Shown here: piece after piece, positions 1 to 38,145 of the stretch | Numbering within the stretch: the stretch's first letter is position 1 | Layout: each line of letters begins with the position of its first letter | Assembly (NCBI RefSeq): GCF_963422355.1 | Contig: NC_085094.1 | Span: forward strand, 5,633,770 to 5,697,769 | Source of the DNA: Corticium candelabrum | Lineage: Eukaryota > Porifera > Homoscleromorpha > Homosclerophorida > Plakinidae | Reading direction: 5' to 3' | Length of the DNA stretch: 64,000 bases | Notes under the pieces: model-generated | The model's input: the letters and a program-made list of their open reading frames with translations, nothing else | Database searches by the model: none | What the model was told of the DNA's origin: nothing | Made by a program: the position numbers and the translations under genes

Positions 1-183
1 ACTGCACAGCCATTTGTGGATAAAGTCATTACTATCAGGTAGAAATTGTGCATGTTCTGTAGGTATATATGGCATGAATGCTTAAGATTTTTACGCACTG
101 CAATTATCTAATTTTATGTAGTATGACTGACTTCCCATTACAATGTATTTTGTGAAGTTTATTTGCATACTTGTTGATTGTTA

Positions 184-880
184 GTGAAAACCACATTGCC
201 ATTGCCATTCTTCGTCTTGTGGAAAATGAGAAAGCAGTCGTTGAAGGAGCAGGGGCTACGGGGTTTGCTGCTTGCATTGCTGGTATGCTATCAGAACTGA
301 AAGGCAAAAAGTATATATAGTTGCCATTGGCATGAGATTACGACTATGACACAGGTGGATGGCATTTCTCTTGTAGAGTTGTTATTCCACTTTGTGGTGG
401 TAACATCGATACAACACTTCTCGGTCGATGCTTGGAGCGCGGTCTTGCTGCTGATGGTCGTTTGTGCCGATTTGTGGTGACAGTCAGAGATACTCCGGGT
501 GGTTGTGCAGAGCTTACAAAGATCCTATCTGAAATGGGCGCATGGTATTTTCCATAGCAAGTGTTTTTTGTTCAACGTGTGATGTGTTTTGCTGTGTATC
601 AGTATCAAGGATATATTTCACGAGAGAGCTTGGGTTTACTCCGATATATTTAGTGTTGAGGTATGTATTAATTTGTATTTCATTTATTTGAAACGCATAC
701 TGTATATTTTTATATCATGTACATGGTATGGCATGTAAACATGTTTTGCAGATCAAGTGTGTAGTTGAGACACGAGATGCACAACACGGCGAAGAGCTGC
801 ATGTAGAATTAGAAAAACATTATCCTGGTCGCTTACGCTGGGGAGCTGCTCACAGAAGAGGCTCGGCGTCAGTGTCATAA
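184..880 (+). CDS. Threonine/serine dehydratase (L-threonine ammonia-lyase), 3' exons only
   Basis: This is the C-terminal part of a PLP-dependent fold-II threonine dehydratase, which deaminates threonine to 2-oxobutyrate. Four exons join in frame: 184-310, 377-544, 603-660 and 752-880 (TAA). The first encodes the end of the catalytic domain, with the glycine-rich stretch VVEGAGATGFAACIAG typical of the family. The rest encodes a C-terminal ACT-like regulatory domain (GNIDTTLLGRCLERGL, then VTVRDTPGGCAELTKIL and a VETRDAQHGEEL segment), the arrangement of catabolic TdcB-type and eukaryotic single-ACT enzymes. The PLP lysine and the start lie upstream of the window, so the gene is cut by the window edge rather than broken. 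The gene converges on the ribosomal protein gene to its right. A related serine racemase is less likely because those lack this ACT-like tail. Confidence 0.85.
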
Positions 881-1699
881 CTGAAGAGAACAAATTTAAT
901 GTTCAGATTGGTTTTTATGAGAAGTCTTTGGAAATAGCATTGAAATGTATGAATTAGATTTCACTACAGCTATTATAGTAACTTGTTATGGTATTGACAC
1001 TGATTGTGGTGTTTCCTGTTGTTATACATTTTACATCAATTGGAAGTTACAATGGGAGCATTATATATTCTTGTTCTATTGAAAGTAGGTTGGGTGTTAA
1101 TTAATAGTAAAGCAGTTTTACTTGAGCTGTAATAGTGCAACTGAGTATTTTCTGAGAAAATGTGCAGTGCATTTTTAATTGTTTTCAGTCTGGTGTTTAA
1201 TTAAGTTAATTAAGAAAACTTGACTATCAATTCCTAACATTTTGATCCTTTTGCCAGTTAATTAATCATCAAAATCTAACTTATTTATGATATACACGTA
1301 ATGCACTTCTAATTGTCTTGTTTGAGATGGTGTTATGGGATTATTTCTATTACACACACTATTTGGTGAAAGTGTGAGCAGATACACTTATCTTTCAGAC
1401 ATCTTGCAGCCTTGTTACATGTCAAGCAATTCTGATATGAGGTGCTGTATATTTGTATAACAAGCTCCATAACTTTTAATTAATAAACAACTTCCTATAT
1501 TGTGTTAAACCTGATGAGATAGCTACAGCATTAATTACCGAAGATTTAGTGGCAAGCCCCCAATCAGTTTCAGTTATCGTATCCTTTATTTGTATCCACT
1601 GTGCAATAATGAATGTGACAGTAAAAGTAGCTATAGGTATCAATATAATCCACTCCACAAGACTATCCTGTTTGTACACATAATGTAATTTTTCTGTAA
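881..1699. other. Intergenic spacer between convergent genes
   Basis: This AT-rich spacer holds the 3' ends of the dehydratase (+) and uS14m (-) genes. A TTTATT at about 1584 reads as a polyadenylation signal AATAAA on the minus strand, about 110 nt past the uS14m stop. I see no further gene. Confidence 0.5.
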
Positions 1700-2056
1700 T
1701 CACCATGACGACCTGGTAATGCCTGGCAACTGAGAGGAATCAGCTAATCTCCTAAACGCGTGACGACACAGGCGAAAGTCTGTCAGTACTCCTCTAGGTC
1801 GACCAGTCAATACACAGCGATTCCTGATACGTGTAATACTCCCATCTCTTGGCATCTCGTGCAATTCTCTTGCTGCTCTCTGTCGCAGCTCCTCTGGCAG
1901 TAGTCGGCATTCAGCGATTGATTTCAAGCGAAGTCGCTTTGGAGCATGTTTGGCTACAGTCTGGCGACGTCTCACATCTCTAGTCACCCAGCAACCCCAG
2001 CGGACACAAACCTGCGATGCTGTTGCACCCCAACTGGACACTCGACAATCGAACAC
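1700..2056 (-). CDS. MRPS14: Mitochondrial small-subunit ribosomal protein uS14m (MRPS14)
   Basis: A single uninterrupted exon encodes 118 residues, close to the 128 of human MRPS14. The conserved S14 core is plain: VTRDVRRRQTVAKHAPKRLR near residue 24, then a PRDGSITRIRNRC segment and CVLTGRPRGV, with the C-terminal LADSSQLPGITRSSW ending in the usual tryptophan. As in mitochondrial and bacterial zinc-free S14, there is no CxxC pair. The protein sits in the head of the 28S mitoribosomal subunit. The ATG at 2056 gives a short basic N-terminus. The gene is head to head with the receptor phosphatase, 286 bp apart, and the shared interval carries ETS-like and CRE-like motifs. Confidence 0.92.
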   Translation of the reverse strand: MFDCRVSSWGATASQVCVRWGCWVTRDVRRRQTVAKHAPKRLRLKSIAECRLLPEELRQRAARELHEMPRDGSITRIRNRCVLTGRPRGVLTDFRLCRHAFRRLADSSQLPGITRSSW

Positions 2057-2342
2057 TACATTACATTCAATTAGATAAGCAATATAATCACAAGAGCAAC
2101 ATGCCTACATCGTTGCACCGATCGTTGCAAAACTGGAAACGTTGCCATATCCTGTATTTCATTGAAATCAATTAATTTCTAGCAACCGGAAGTTACACAT
2201 ACGTAAAGATTGACGTCATGCTAACCACACACCTTCACGTGTGAGACGTGTCACTACTGTCAGCGTCTGTCTGAGTGTTTGCTGCAGCGTTTCCTGTGAT
2301 CTCCTCTCTACTGGCGTTCCTAGACGCTCCACACACAGAACT
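2057..2342. promoter_or_regulatory. Shared divergent promoter region of MRPS14 and the LAR-type phosphatase
   Basis: The interval of 286 bp lies between the two divergent start codons. It contains ACCGGAAGT at 2185-2193, a consensus ETS/GABP core of the kind common upstream of mitochondrial ribosomal protein genes, and a perfect TGACGTCA palindrome (CRE/ATF type) at 2211-2218. I see no TATA box. That the motifs act on either gene is inference. Confidence 0.5.
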
Positions 2343-22831
<20,489 letters not shown>

Positions 22832-23122
22832 ATGTTACAATAGAACAGTTAACTGGTATGATGAATGAAACTAACAGGTTAGGATTTAGATGTGAGGGAA
22901 TCATGCAGGATGTAGTGATTTTACAATTTTTTGTGGACAGATATGGTTGTAAATTGGGGCATGATAATAGTGATTATCGCAAGTGGAATGTATCTCTAAG
23001 TTCACGTGCTTTCTTTGATAGTTTATCTTATAGGCAAGCTTATGTCCTGACACATAGGTGCAATGACTGAAAACAAGATGTTATGTACCTATGATGCACG
23101 GGTTGCATTTCATACATGATCA
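22832..23122. other. Spacer between convergent phosphatase and TTC4 genes
   Basis: Only 291 bp separate the two stop codons, so the 3' UTRs must be short or overlap. I see no gene and no clear AATAAA. Confidence 0.5.
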
Positions 23123-29312
<6,190 letters not shown>

Positions 29313-29356
29313 TAGTTGATTTCAACTCTGCATTGCTCATCCGGATCGTGATAATA
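29313..29356. promoter_or_regulatory. 44-bp bidirectional promoter core between TTC4 and CAPN7
   Basis: Only 44 bp separate the two divergent start codons. The interval has a palindromic ATCCGGAT at 29339-29346 and no TATA box. Transcription of one gene must start inside or beyond the first coding exon of the other unless both 5' UTRs are only a few bases. Alternatively both use internal promoter elements. Confidence 0.6.
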
Positions 29357-30016
29357 ATGGACTCGAGATCACTTTTGAAACAAGCCCAGAAGTCAGCAGA
29401 GCAAGCTGTGGAAGCAGATGGAGTAGGAGAATATTATCCGGCGTCTTTGCTCTACTTGGAAGCGTTCGAATTGGTACAAAACGCAATTCGTATGAATCCC
29501 AGCCTTGAAGCATCTTGTAGAGAAACAGCAAACTCGTATTTAACGAGAGCTCAAGCTCTAAGTCAAATCATGGCTAGAACAGACCGTGAGACAATATCTT
29601 CAAATTTTAATATTGTCAATTAGTTAAAGAAATATTTTATTTATTGCTTTGTGTGTCATAATTTCTAATGTCCAAGAGCGTATAGTAAGACTGATTATGA
29701 GCTGTGTGTAGGTGGTTTTCACGATAGAGCTCCTTTATCAAGGCAACAGGTACGCTGATTATCTATTCTACGTACAGTAGTTAGCTTTCTGTCTGTTCAA
29801 CAGTCAGTTTGGTTGTTTTTGAGTTGCTAATTTAACTCTGTTTGTTGTCATGTCAGGATGCATATTATAGTGTTACTCAATGGGAGCTACAAATAGTAGA
29901 CGACTGACTGGAGCAGTGAGGACATTCTGATTGTTATTGACATTAGAAAACTTAGAATTGGGCATAGATATAATGGAATGAGCAGGAAAGACTGACTGTA
30001 AAACACCGGACAGGTG

Positions 30017-30069
<53 letters not shown>

Positions 30070-33000
30070 ACGTGTGTGTGTGTGTGTGTGCATGTGCAAA
30101 CTTGCATGGCGTGTGCTCGCTTGATGAATGATTTTCAGTTAATTCTGTGTGGAATGTGTTTGCAGAGTCTTGAGCAACGTTGCTATTTTATGTTGGAGGA
30201 CGCTTTGGAGACAGAAAATAGTGGAAACAAGGATGAAGCAGTAGAGATGTACCTTAGCGCTGCTGAGCTTTGTCTCAAAACGGTTTTGCTCACCCAATAA
30301 TATACAGATATTATGTATTTGCTGTATGATACATGATCGTGTAGAGGCAAAGTGCAATAAATCCAAAAGTCAGGGGTAAGCTAGAAAAAGTTGCTAAAGA
30401 GGCAATGGATAGGCATGTGCCCATTTGTACCGATAGATTAATATTTTAATTTTGGAATTTGTTGCAGAGCTGAACATCTAAAAACCAAGCTAGCTGAGAA
30501 AGCATTTAGTGAACTCAAGTTGCCTGAAATTCCAAGCTCTGCTTTGCCGAGTTTAAATGATGATTTGGATGTGCCTCCTGCTAATACCAGGCAAGTGACA
30601 CCACCACCAGCAGGTGGGCATGCACATCTGAGTGTCCCATCTGGTCATCCATCTCAAAGAAAATCTGATGGCCTGACACAAGCAGAGATTCAAGTTTTGA
30701 AGTATGGATATTGATTAACAAATTATTATTAGTAGTAGTATTAGTAGTATTTTCAATGTATTATTAAATAATTTTTTGTTGTTGTTATCACTATTAAAAT
30801 TATTAGTAATTATTATCATATCCACCAGTGCATGAGGAAACGACTTAAGGTTTTCTCATGTCTCTTTCATGTTTTTCTGTCTTGTTCTTTCATTTCTCTC
30901 TATCGTGTCGTTTGACATAAATATGTGGAAGCAGACAAGTGCTCAAGGCAAGTATGTCAGTATGTAGATTTCTTTGCAAAAGACAAATTGTTATTTATTA
31001 ACAAAAGAGAATTTAGGAGATTATTTCAATGACTCTGGTTGAGTATGTTGCAGTTATGTGTTAATTGTAGTGATACAGTATTCGTCTGTTTACTATTTGT
31101 ATATGGCTTAGTGATGAATGGCTAATTTCTTGGCTGCAGGGTAACTTCTTTTGTCAATGGAAAACTGTTTCATCCATTTCTGCCCACTGATTTGCGGGAG
31201 AGGTTTGGGTACATGGACATGTTTGAGTAAGTTTATTCGTTGTTCTATATATCTTTGTATCTTGCACCTGTAAGTCAGTAATGGAAACTCTTATCGTTAT
31301 GAGACAAACTGTCTACAGCAGCTGTCAACACTATGTTGGCACAAAATGTTACATAGAACAAAGGATACCTATCGCACATATAGAAATGTAGATACACAGT
31401 CTTATCTACATTTATTTACTTATTTACTTATTTACATTTAGAGATGTTGATGGGAGGATTGCTCTTGCTCCAAAACAGATGAAAGACTTTGGTAGATGGG
31501 CAAGGCAAGTGAAGTCAATTATATGCTCAATGATGACAGATAGAGACAGAAGACAAATACATATTTTTAAGACTGGACTTAACTACTTTGCATTTGAAAG
31601 GAATGGAAATTAGCACATAAAGGTATAACAGTCAAGTGTGCGTGTGTGTAGACCATCTGATATTTGTGATGATCCAAAAATGATTGTTACTATATCAAGT
31701 CACAGCATACGGCAAGTGAGACATCTTTATTTGGGATCTTTCAGTGTACTGGTGGAATCTTCCCGTGTAGACTGTAGTCTCTGATTGCTCATTTGTGGCT
31801 TCTTTATCAATCACAGCATCATTTGAGAGTAAATTTAGGAAACAATTAATTACAGGGTTTGTATTGAGTGTCTGCATAACGTGATTTTGGTTTGAACAGT
31901 ATTGTGTTTTGCAACGTTGTAGCTGTCTTTATCCACAAAATCGTCATGGGATTCCTGTATACAATCCAAGTGGAAAATACATGGTAAAGTTATGGATCAA
32001 TGGTGTAGCCAGAAAGGTACCTCAAATTTACTAATAAAGGACTTAAGTTTATAATGCTTTCAGAGATCATGGGAAGAGCTGTGCTTTTGTGTATTGATCT
32101 AGAAATTCAAATTTTTGCATTGAAATTGAAATACATCAATTGATTACTGTATGAATATTCTGTAGAGAAACTTGGTCTGAAAGAGTTCTAGAGTAAAGCT
32201 CTAAGATCTGTTTTTTGGGAAAACTTGTAGTCCATGATTTGGTGTTAGTTTGGTTTCCCAATACCATGATTGTGGAGTGCTTTAAGAAGGGTTGATTAAG
32301 TGACGTTTTTTGTGAGATTGTGACTTGTCTCCAGTCTTTAGCAGACACAACGTGCTAGTTATTCTGAAACTGCCAACCAATGGTATAATCTGAATTTCTA
32401 CACTAACACGATATAGTTCTTTTGAGACTGCCAACTAATGTTATAATCTGAATTTCTAATATTGAGCACAAGGACTTTGATGACTAGCAGACCTGAAATT
32501 TAGATTATCTTAGCATCTTGCAAGGAATTTTGGTATGTAGCGATTAGTGTTGGTATGGAGTTGCAAAATGATTAGGTAAATTTATTTATAGATGGACAAG
32601 CTTGCAGACAAGTAGACATAAACTTAAGTGGCTTACAGGTTATGGATTACATATTGTTGTACATTGAATTATGAGAAGGACCTGGCATGTGGAACTAACA
32701 ACAGTCAGTTATCTTAGCAACAACTTGTACAACCATGTTTATTTATTTATATGTTGAAATGTGCAAGTTTCTTTTCAGATCATTGTGGATGACTATTTGC
32801 CTGTGAGCAAGTACGGTGAACTGCTCTGTTCTTACTCGCAAAATTCAAATGAGTTTTGGGTGAGCATTCTGGAGAAAGCTTACATGAAGGTATGAGAACA
32901 ATGCAAAGACTAGGAGGCAACACATCTTTGTAGCATCTAATGTAATATACAATATACAGGTGATGGGCGGGTATGACTTTCCCGGATCAAACTCAGTATA

Positions 33001-33535
33001 ACCAGACTGACTTGAAATAGGTGGGAAATTTATCTGTTGCTTTACTTGTGATTCCAGAATATTGACTTGTTTGCTCTTACTGGTTGGATTCCTGAGCGAG
33101 TTCCTATTCGGCCTGGAACAGAAAGTTTCAACTCTGATACTCAGTTTGAACGCATGAAAGATGGTTTAAAGAGAGGTACAGAATTTATATATTGTATAGA
33201 AAAGGTAACAAATCAGGAGCACTATTGTGACAAGTTGATTGCTAAGGTGATATTCTAATTACTGTTGCAACTGGTGATTTGGATCAGACTGAGGCTGATC
33301 GAACTGGTCTTGTGCCAACACATGCTTATGCTGTACTGAATGTCGTAGAAGTGTTGGTGAGTACACCATATTATTGTAAAGCATTAATAGATGATACAGA
33401 TATGTGGTGTATTATTTAACACAGGGTAGGAGGATGCTGCAACTGAAAAACCCATGGACACACCAGCGTTGGAAGGTACACATGTTTGTGAATGGTTATT
33501 ATGTGGCGTTGTTTGGTGTGATGTGTTGTGTCGTG

Positions 33536-33592
<57 letters not shown>

Positions 33593-34003
33593 TGTGTGTG
33601 TGGTGCGATAGCTCAGTTGGTTAGAGAGTCATCTTACAGAGTGTTTACATCCGGGACCTTGAAAGGTTGCAAGTTCAAGTCACAGTGATGGCGAGCTATG
33701 TCATAATTTCCTTAAGCAAGAAACTAACATAAATTTGCTTCTCTTGACTCAGGAGTATAAATGAGTACCTGCTCATTGACTGGGGTCCTAAGTGGCCATT
33801 GGCTGTGACTTGACATCAGCTACTGGGGTCCTGGTGAGACTTCGGGTGCTCACACCACAGTTGGCTTCACAAGTTGGTGCTCATGCGAGTGCCTGGCCCA
33901 GCTCCAGGAGTTTGCTACCGCAGGCCCAGAGTTCCCTGAGTAGTGCACAGGACCCAGCTTGTGATCTCGGCAGCTCCTGACATTTAGGATTTTTGGTGTG
34001 TGT

Positions 34004-34073
<70 letters not shown>

Positions 34074-34118
34074 TGTGTGCATACATGTGTGCATACATGT
34101 GTGTGCTTGTGTGCGGGC

Positions 34119-34190
<72 letters not shown>

Positions 34191-34197
34191 ATGCATG

Positions 34198-34240
<43 letters not shown>

Positions 34241-36355
34241 ATGTGTGTGTGTGTGTGCATGTGTGTGTGTGTGCATGTGTGGGTGTGCAATTTTTAGTCA
34301 GGTAAAATTTGAAAGGACTGGTGTATTGTCTATATGTTTTCATTCCTTGGGTTATTTTCTGCCTGCCAACATGCTAATGTAAATGCCAGTGCTATTAATT
34401 AGAGTTACTTGACCTGTGTACAGTGTCTACAACAGTATCATTGAGCATCATCCAGGGCAGTTTGTAGTTTTAGTATTATCATTTTCATATAGAAAGGAAA
34501 CCATTATTTGAGACCTTCTTAAACATTGGATGGTGAAGTCTTAATAATTATGGAGAGAAGAAACTTGCAAGAAAAGCCCATTGAGCTTGAAGGAAATAAC
34601 ATGGATCCCATTACAAACAAAGTTTGCATCTATAATCCAAGAAATGCAAGGTTGATGATGAGCAGGAAGACTCTCACATGTACAACAAGTCATATGCCCC
34701 TGGCCATGGAAATTTACAAGCAGTGTATACAGGAATTACACATAACTTAATAAATAGATAGAGGAAGAAGCTACTTTATACATTAGCATTACTGCAGGAT
34801 ATGTTATGTACATAAGCATTGTTTCTTGCTTCCATACAATCAGACATTTGCGTCAGAGAGCGGTAAATTTCATATGGCTGCAAATTGTGGCAGCATTTTT
34901 CTATATTTTTCTTTGAAAGACTACTCATATCTGTGTAGTTCTTCTATTTCTATTTATCTATTCGTGCCAATTCACTCAAGAGGAGTTCACAATTTTTCAT
35001 AATAACTGCATTACTTATCAAAATAGATATCTCTGTGAGCCTTCACCAAGTCATGACCAGGCCTGGTCATGATTTGCTGATATATGAATGGACATTCAAT
35101 ATTAATTACTGTAGTTTACCATGGACATTTGTCTGTGTATTGGCATTGAGAGAGTTTACATATCAAACCACTTGTTGCCTTTCTGCTTGTTTCTGGTATG
35201 GAACTTACAACTACTGTACTTTGTAGGGCAACTATTCAGAACATGATTCAACCAACTGGACTCCTGAAATGAGGAAAGCTTTGAATTATGACCAACTGAA
35301 GGCAATTGAATTAGATAATGGTAAGAGTACAATATTGAATATGTAGCTTTGAACTACTTTTGCAACTTCCTTGGTAAAGACTGATTGATTTGTAAATAAA
35401 TTACTTATGTGATGCATATTAATTAAATCATTGGTGTCTTTTTTTCTAGAAAGGTTGTGCCTACTGGCACTGACCGCAAGGATGTTTACTTTATCGACAG
35501 TAAAAGCAACAGGCTAAATATTGTGTAATATTTTTGGTTACACAGGTCTAGACAACCCATTAGTGTAGGCACTTATCATTTTATCAGGGTTGTCACATTC
35601 TTTCCTCCGAAGAAAATCATAGGTGGACTATTACTGATGGCAACACGCCTACCTGTTCTTGTTGGAAATACGCCCACTAATGTTCAGAATTCAGTAGACA
35701 AATCAGTCTTTGCAAGCTATGTTCTTTATTGTTGTCTTATGAGCATTCAGTATTGTGCTGTTTATCTAAAGGTATAATACAAATCTCTTGCACCATGCTT
35801 TCTCTAATTTACACATGTACTTGCTTCAAGTTTGGGATCTTTCATTTCCAAGTTGACGTGCTGGATTTCTCCATTGCTCAACACCTTACGATCCTCCATG
35901 AAGAGAAGCTACTAGAGTTTAGCAGCAAGTTAGCTATTACAGTATATTGTGAACACAGTCGGATTTGGTTTTAGCCTCGTGAGGTCGGGAAGCACACAAA
36001 AGACCACTGGAACGTTGTGAACGAGATGCTTGATCACAAACTATGGTTTCAGAGATTCGGAAACTGTTCTGCAAGAAGTAAACTGGGCATAGGGAAGAAG
36101 AATACCATCTTCTACACAAAGCTTGGAGACACTGCTCTTGTGAGATAGTCACAACATATTTGACGATCTATTTATTCGTAGGCCCACCTGAATTTTTTGT
36201 AGGATGCTTTCTGCCTTAAAAAATTCGTAGGCTACGAATTTATTCGTAGGTGTGGCAACCCTGTTTTATTGTACTGAGCTAAAAGCTTATGACTACATGT
36301 AGATGTATACTTTGCCTACCTCACAAGGAGGGCACACTCATGATTCTAATAGAAC

Positions 36356-36401
<46 letters not shown>

Positions 36402-38145
36402 ATGTTTGTACTTACCTGGCATCTTTAGTGCCTTGTGGCTGTGGGCTGAATGTACCATGTAGTGTTGTTGGCTTTTTGTTTGCAGGTGTGTTTTGGATTA
36501 ACTGGGAGAGTCTTCTACATTTTTTTGATGTTCTCTATTTGAACTGGGATCCAAAACTATTTAAACACAGCTTCACACAACATGCGTAAACTCTTGTAGG
36601 AGTAATTCTGCTGTAAAGATTTTAGTGGTTGTTTTTGTTTAGTATGTGGCCCCAACCCACAGGAGCAAATGCTACAAAAGATGTGTATTCCCTTGGTCAA
36701 AATCCACAATATAGACTTGAGCTAAAGAACAATGATGAACATGCTGCTGTTTGGATCCAACTTTCCAGACATATTACGTCCAGGGTAAGGATGGTAGACC
36801 ATTATCGTATATTGGATTATTTGAGTGCTAATACATTGTGTGATTCTTCTTAATTAAGAAAATGATAAAATATATAGCAGCCTGTGGAAGCCCAAATTAG
36901 AATTGTTGCATACATGTAGTTGATCAGTAAAGCAGATTTCTTGATTAACATGACCTACTGAAACATGCTGTAGGTGCATTATTACTGGCTCAATTTTCAA
37001 ATTTGGTTTTGAAATAACACTTAGGAATATTTATGCGTAGTAAGTAAAAATACTATGCTATGTGCTCAAATGTGTTTTATGTAGTAACCAAAGGGATTTG
37101 TGATGTTGAGGTTGTTGTTTTAGGATGATTTTGCAGAAAATCAGGAGTACATCACCATACATGTCTTTAAGACTGAAGGCACAAGAGTTTACTTTCTAGG
37201 TCTGTTCTGATGTTATGTATTACAATATATTCTTAGCTACATCTAGTGGTTTACGCCTGTAACTTGTTCATATCTCATATATATGATCCAATTGTACTAC
37301 AACTGGATGATCAAACGTTGTCTTGTTTGTTTAGACGATGCTGTACATGTTGGCACAAAGATCAATAGTCCTCACTACTTAGTGAAGTTAAATAAAGTGC
37401 CTTTAGGCACAGCTTCGTACACATTGGTTGTCTCTCAGTTTGAAATGCTTCACACTATCTACTATACTCTCAAGGTTATGCATTTCGTTTAGCGTACAGT
37501 ACTGAATATATTTACTGTGATTGTCTTTGCCACAGGTGTATTCGTCTATTCCATTTAAGTTAGATCCCATTCGTGATCCTTACAAAGTCAAGAAGAGGGT
37601 AATGGTTTCTTGTTTAACTTAATTGATAACGTGATGTGGTTGAGAGAGTAATGTGTCTGTCAGATGGCAGGAGAGTGGACACAAGCCACGGCTGGTGGGT
37701 GTCCCAACTATCCACAAACACACAGCAAAAACCCTTCAATTCAAGTAAACTTGCAAGGCAAGGATCCGCGTGACGTTCGAATAGAGCTCCGAGCTCCCAA
37801 GTATCAACACTTATTTGAATTGCTAGCTATACGGTATTTCAAAGTTAATTTTTAACAGAGATTATGCGGTTGGCTTTCAAATTGTTCCAATCAAGTCTAC
37901 TCCTGATGAAGTGTCTATTGAAAGGGGAGGGTCTGGTGTGTACAGGTGGATATTTTGTATTGAGCTCATTAATTGGCTTTGCTGTATTTGTGTGTTGTTA
38001 CAGAAAGGGCTACACTGTCAAGGAATGGAAACAGGTGCCCCCGTGTATTTTTAACATCGTTCCTTCAACGTTTGAGCCAGGATTGTTAGGACCGTTTTTC
38101 ATTGATGTTGCATCATCACATCCATTTCGGATTGCGAAAGTTTAG
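29357..38145 (+). CDS. CAPN7: Calpain-7 (PalB-type cysteine protease with MIT domains)
   Basis: Twenty-four exons sum to 828 aa (human 813): 29357-29585, 29712-29749, 30166-30282, 30345-30412, 30468-30701, 31140-31226, 31442-31504, 31652-31715, 31771-31856, 31923-32016, 32779-32889, 32960-32995, 33058-33175, 33247-33356, 33425-33475, 35227-35320, 36486-36585, 36643-36784, 37124-37199, 37335-37474, 37536-37598, 37664-37800, 37859-37945, 38004-38145. Two N-terminal MIT helical repeats bind ESCRT-III proteins. In the protease core the triad is intact: Cys in [11 protein letters not shown] (about C306, in a small 86-nt exon), His in [11 protein letters not shown] (about H474) and Asn in QLKNPW (about N494). 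Two C2-like (calpain beta-sandwich) domains follow, with [15 protein letters not shown] and the final [11 protein letters not shown]. There are no EF hands. Introns 4 and 7 appear to use GC donors. Introns 15 and 16 carry repeats and a transposon. Confidence 0.94.
30015..30093 (+). repeat. (GT)n microsatellite in CAPN7 intron 2
   Basis: GT run with GC and CA interruptions, about 80 bp. Confidence 0.9.
33535..33600 (+). repeat. (GT)n microsatellite abutting the SINE-like element
   Basis: About 60 bp of GT in CAPN7 intron 15 runs directly into the 5' end of the tRNA-like element. Confidence 0.9.
33602..33980 (+). mobile_element. tRNA-derived SINE-like repeat, copy 2, in CAPN7 intron 15
   Basis: The 5' end is tRNA-like: GCGATAGCTCAGTTGGTTAG contains an A box (TAGCTCAGTTGG), and a B-box-like AGTTCAAGTC follows about 55 nt later. 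The remaining 290 bp is a non-tRNA body that matches the inverted copy at 28440-28782. It cannot fold as a normal tRNA: the anticodon arm is not evident and the spacing is irregular. The pairing of two similar copies, each next to GT/CA tracts, supports a dispersed retroposon. Confidence 0.7.
34003..34290 (+). repeat. Compound (GT)n microsatellite cluster
   Basis: Four GT blocks separated by short GCATACATGTGT-like and GCATGCATGCGT-like spacers follow the SINE-like element. Translations are Cys-Val artefacts. Confidence 0.93.
35585..36263. mobile_element. 679-bp DNA transposon-like insertion with CAGGGTTGYCACA ends and TTTTAT duplication
   Basis: The left end CAGGGTTGTCACA and the inverted right end TGTGGCAACCCTG are flanked by identical TTTTAT on both sides (35579-35584 and 36264-36269). 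The CAGGG terminus recalls hAT elements, but those normally give 8-bp duplications. The interior has no convincing transposase, so it is a non-autonomous element in CAPN7 intron 16. A TTCGTAGG-rich subterminal inverted stretch near the right end adds secondary structure. Confidence 0.6.
36358..36399 (+). repeat. (AT)n microsatellite
   Basis: About 40 bp of pure AT in CAPN7 intron 16, about 95 bp past the transposon-like insertion. Confidence 0.95.

Noticed and set aside
33602-33675. A functional tRNA gene
   Set aside because: A and B boxes are tRNA-like, but no proper anticodon arm, acceptor stem pairing or terminator was found, and the sequence continues into a repeat body shared with another copy.
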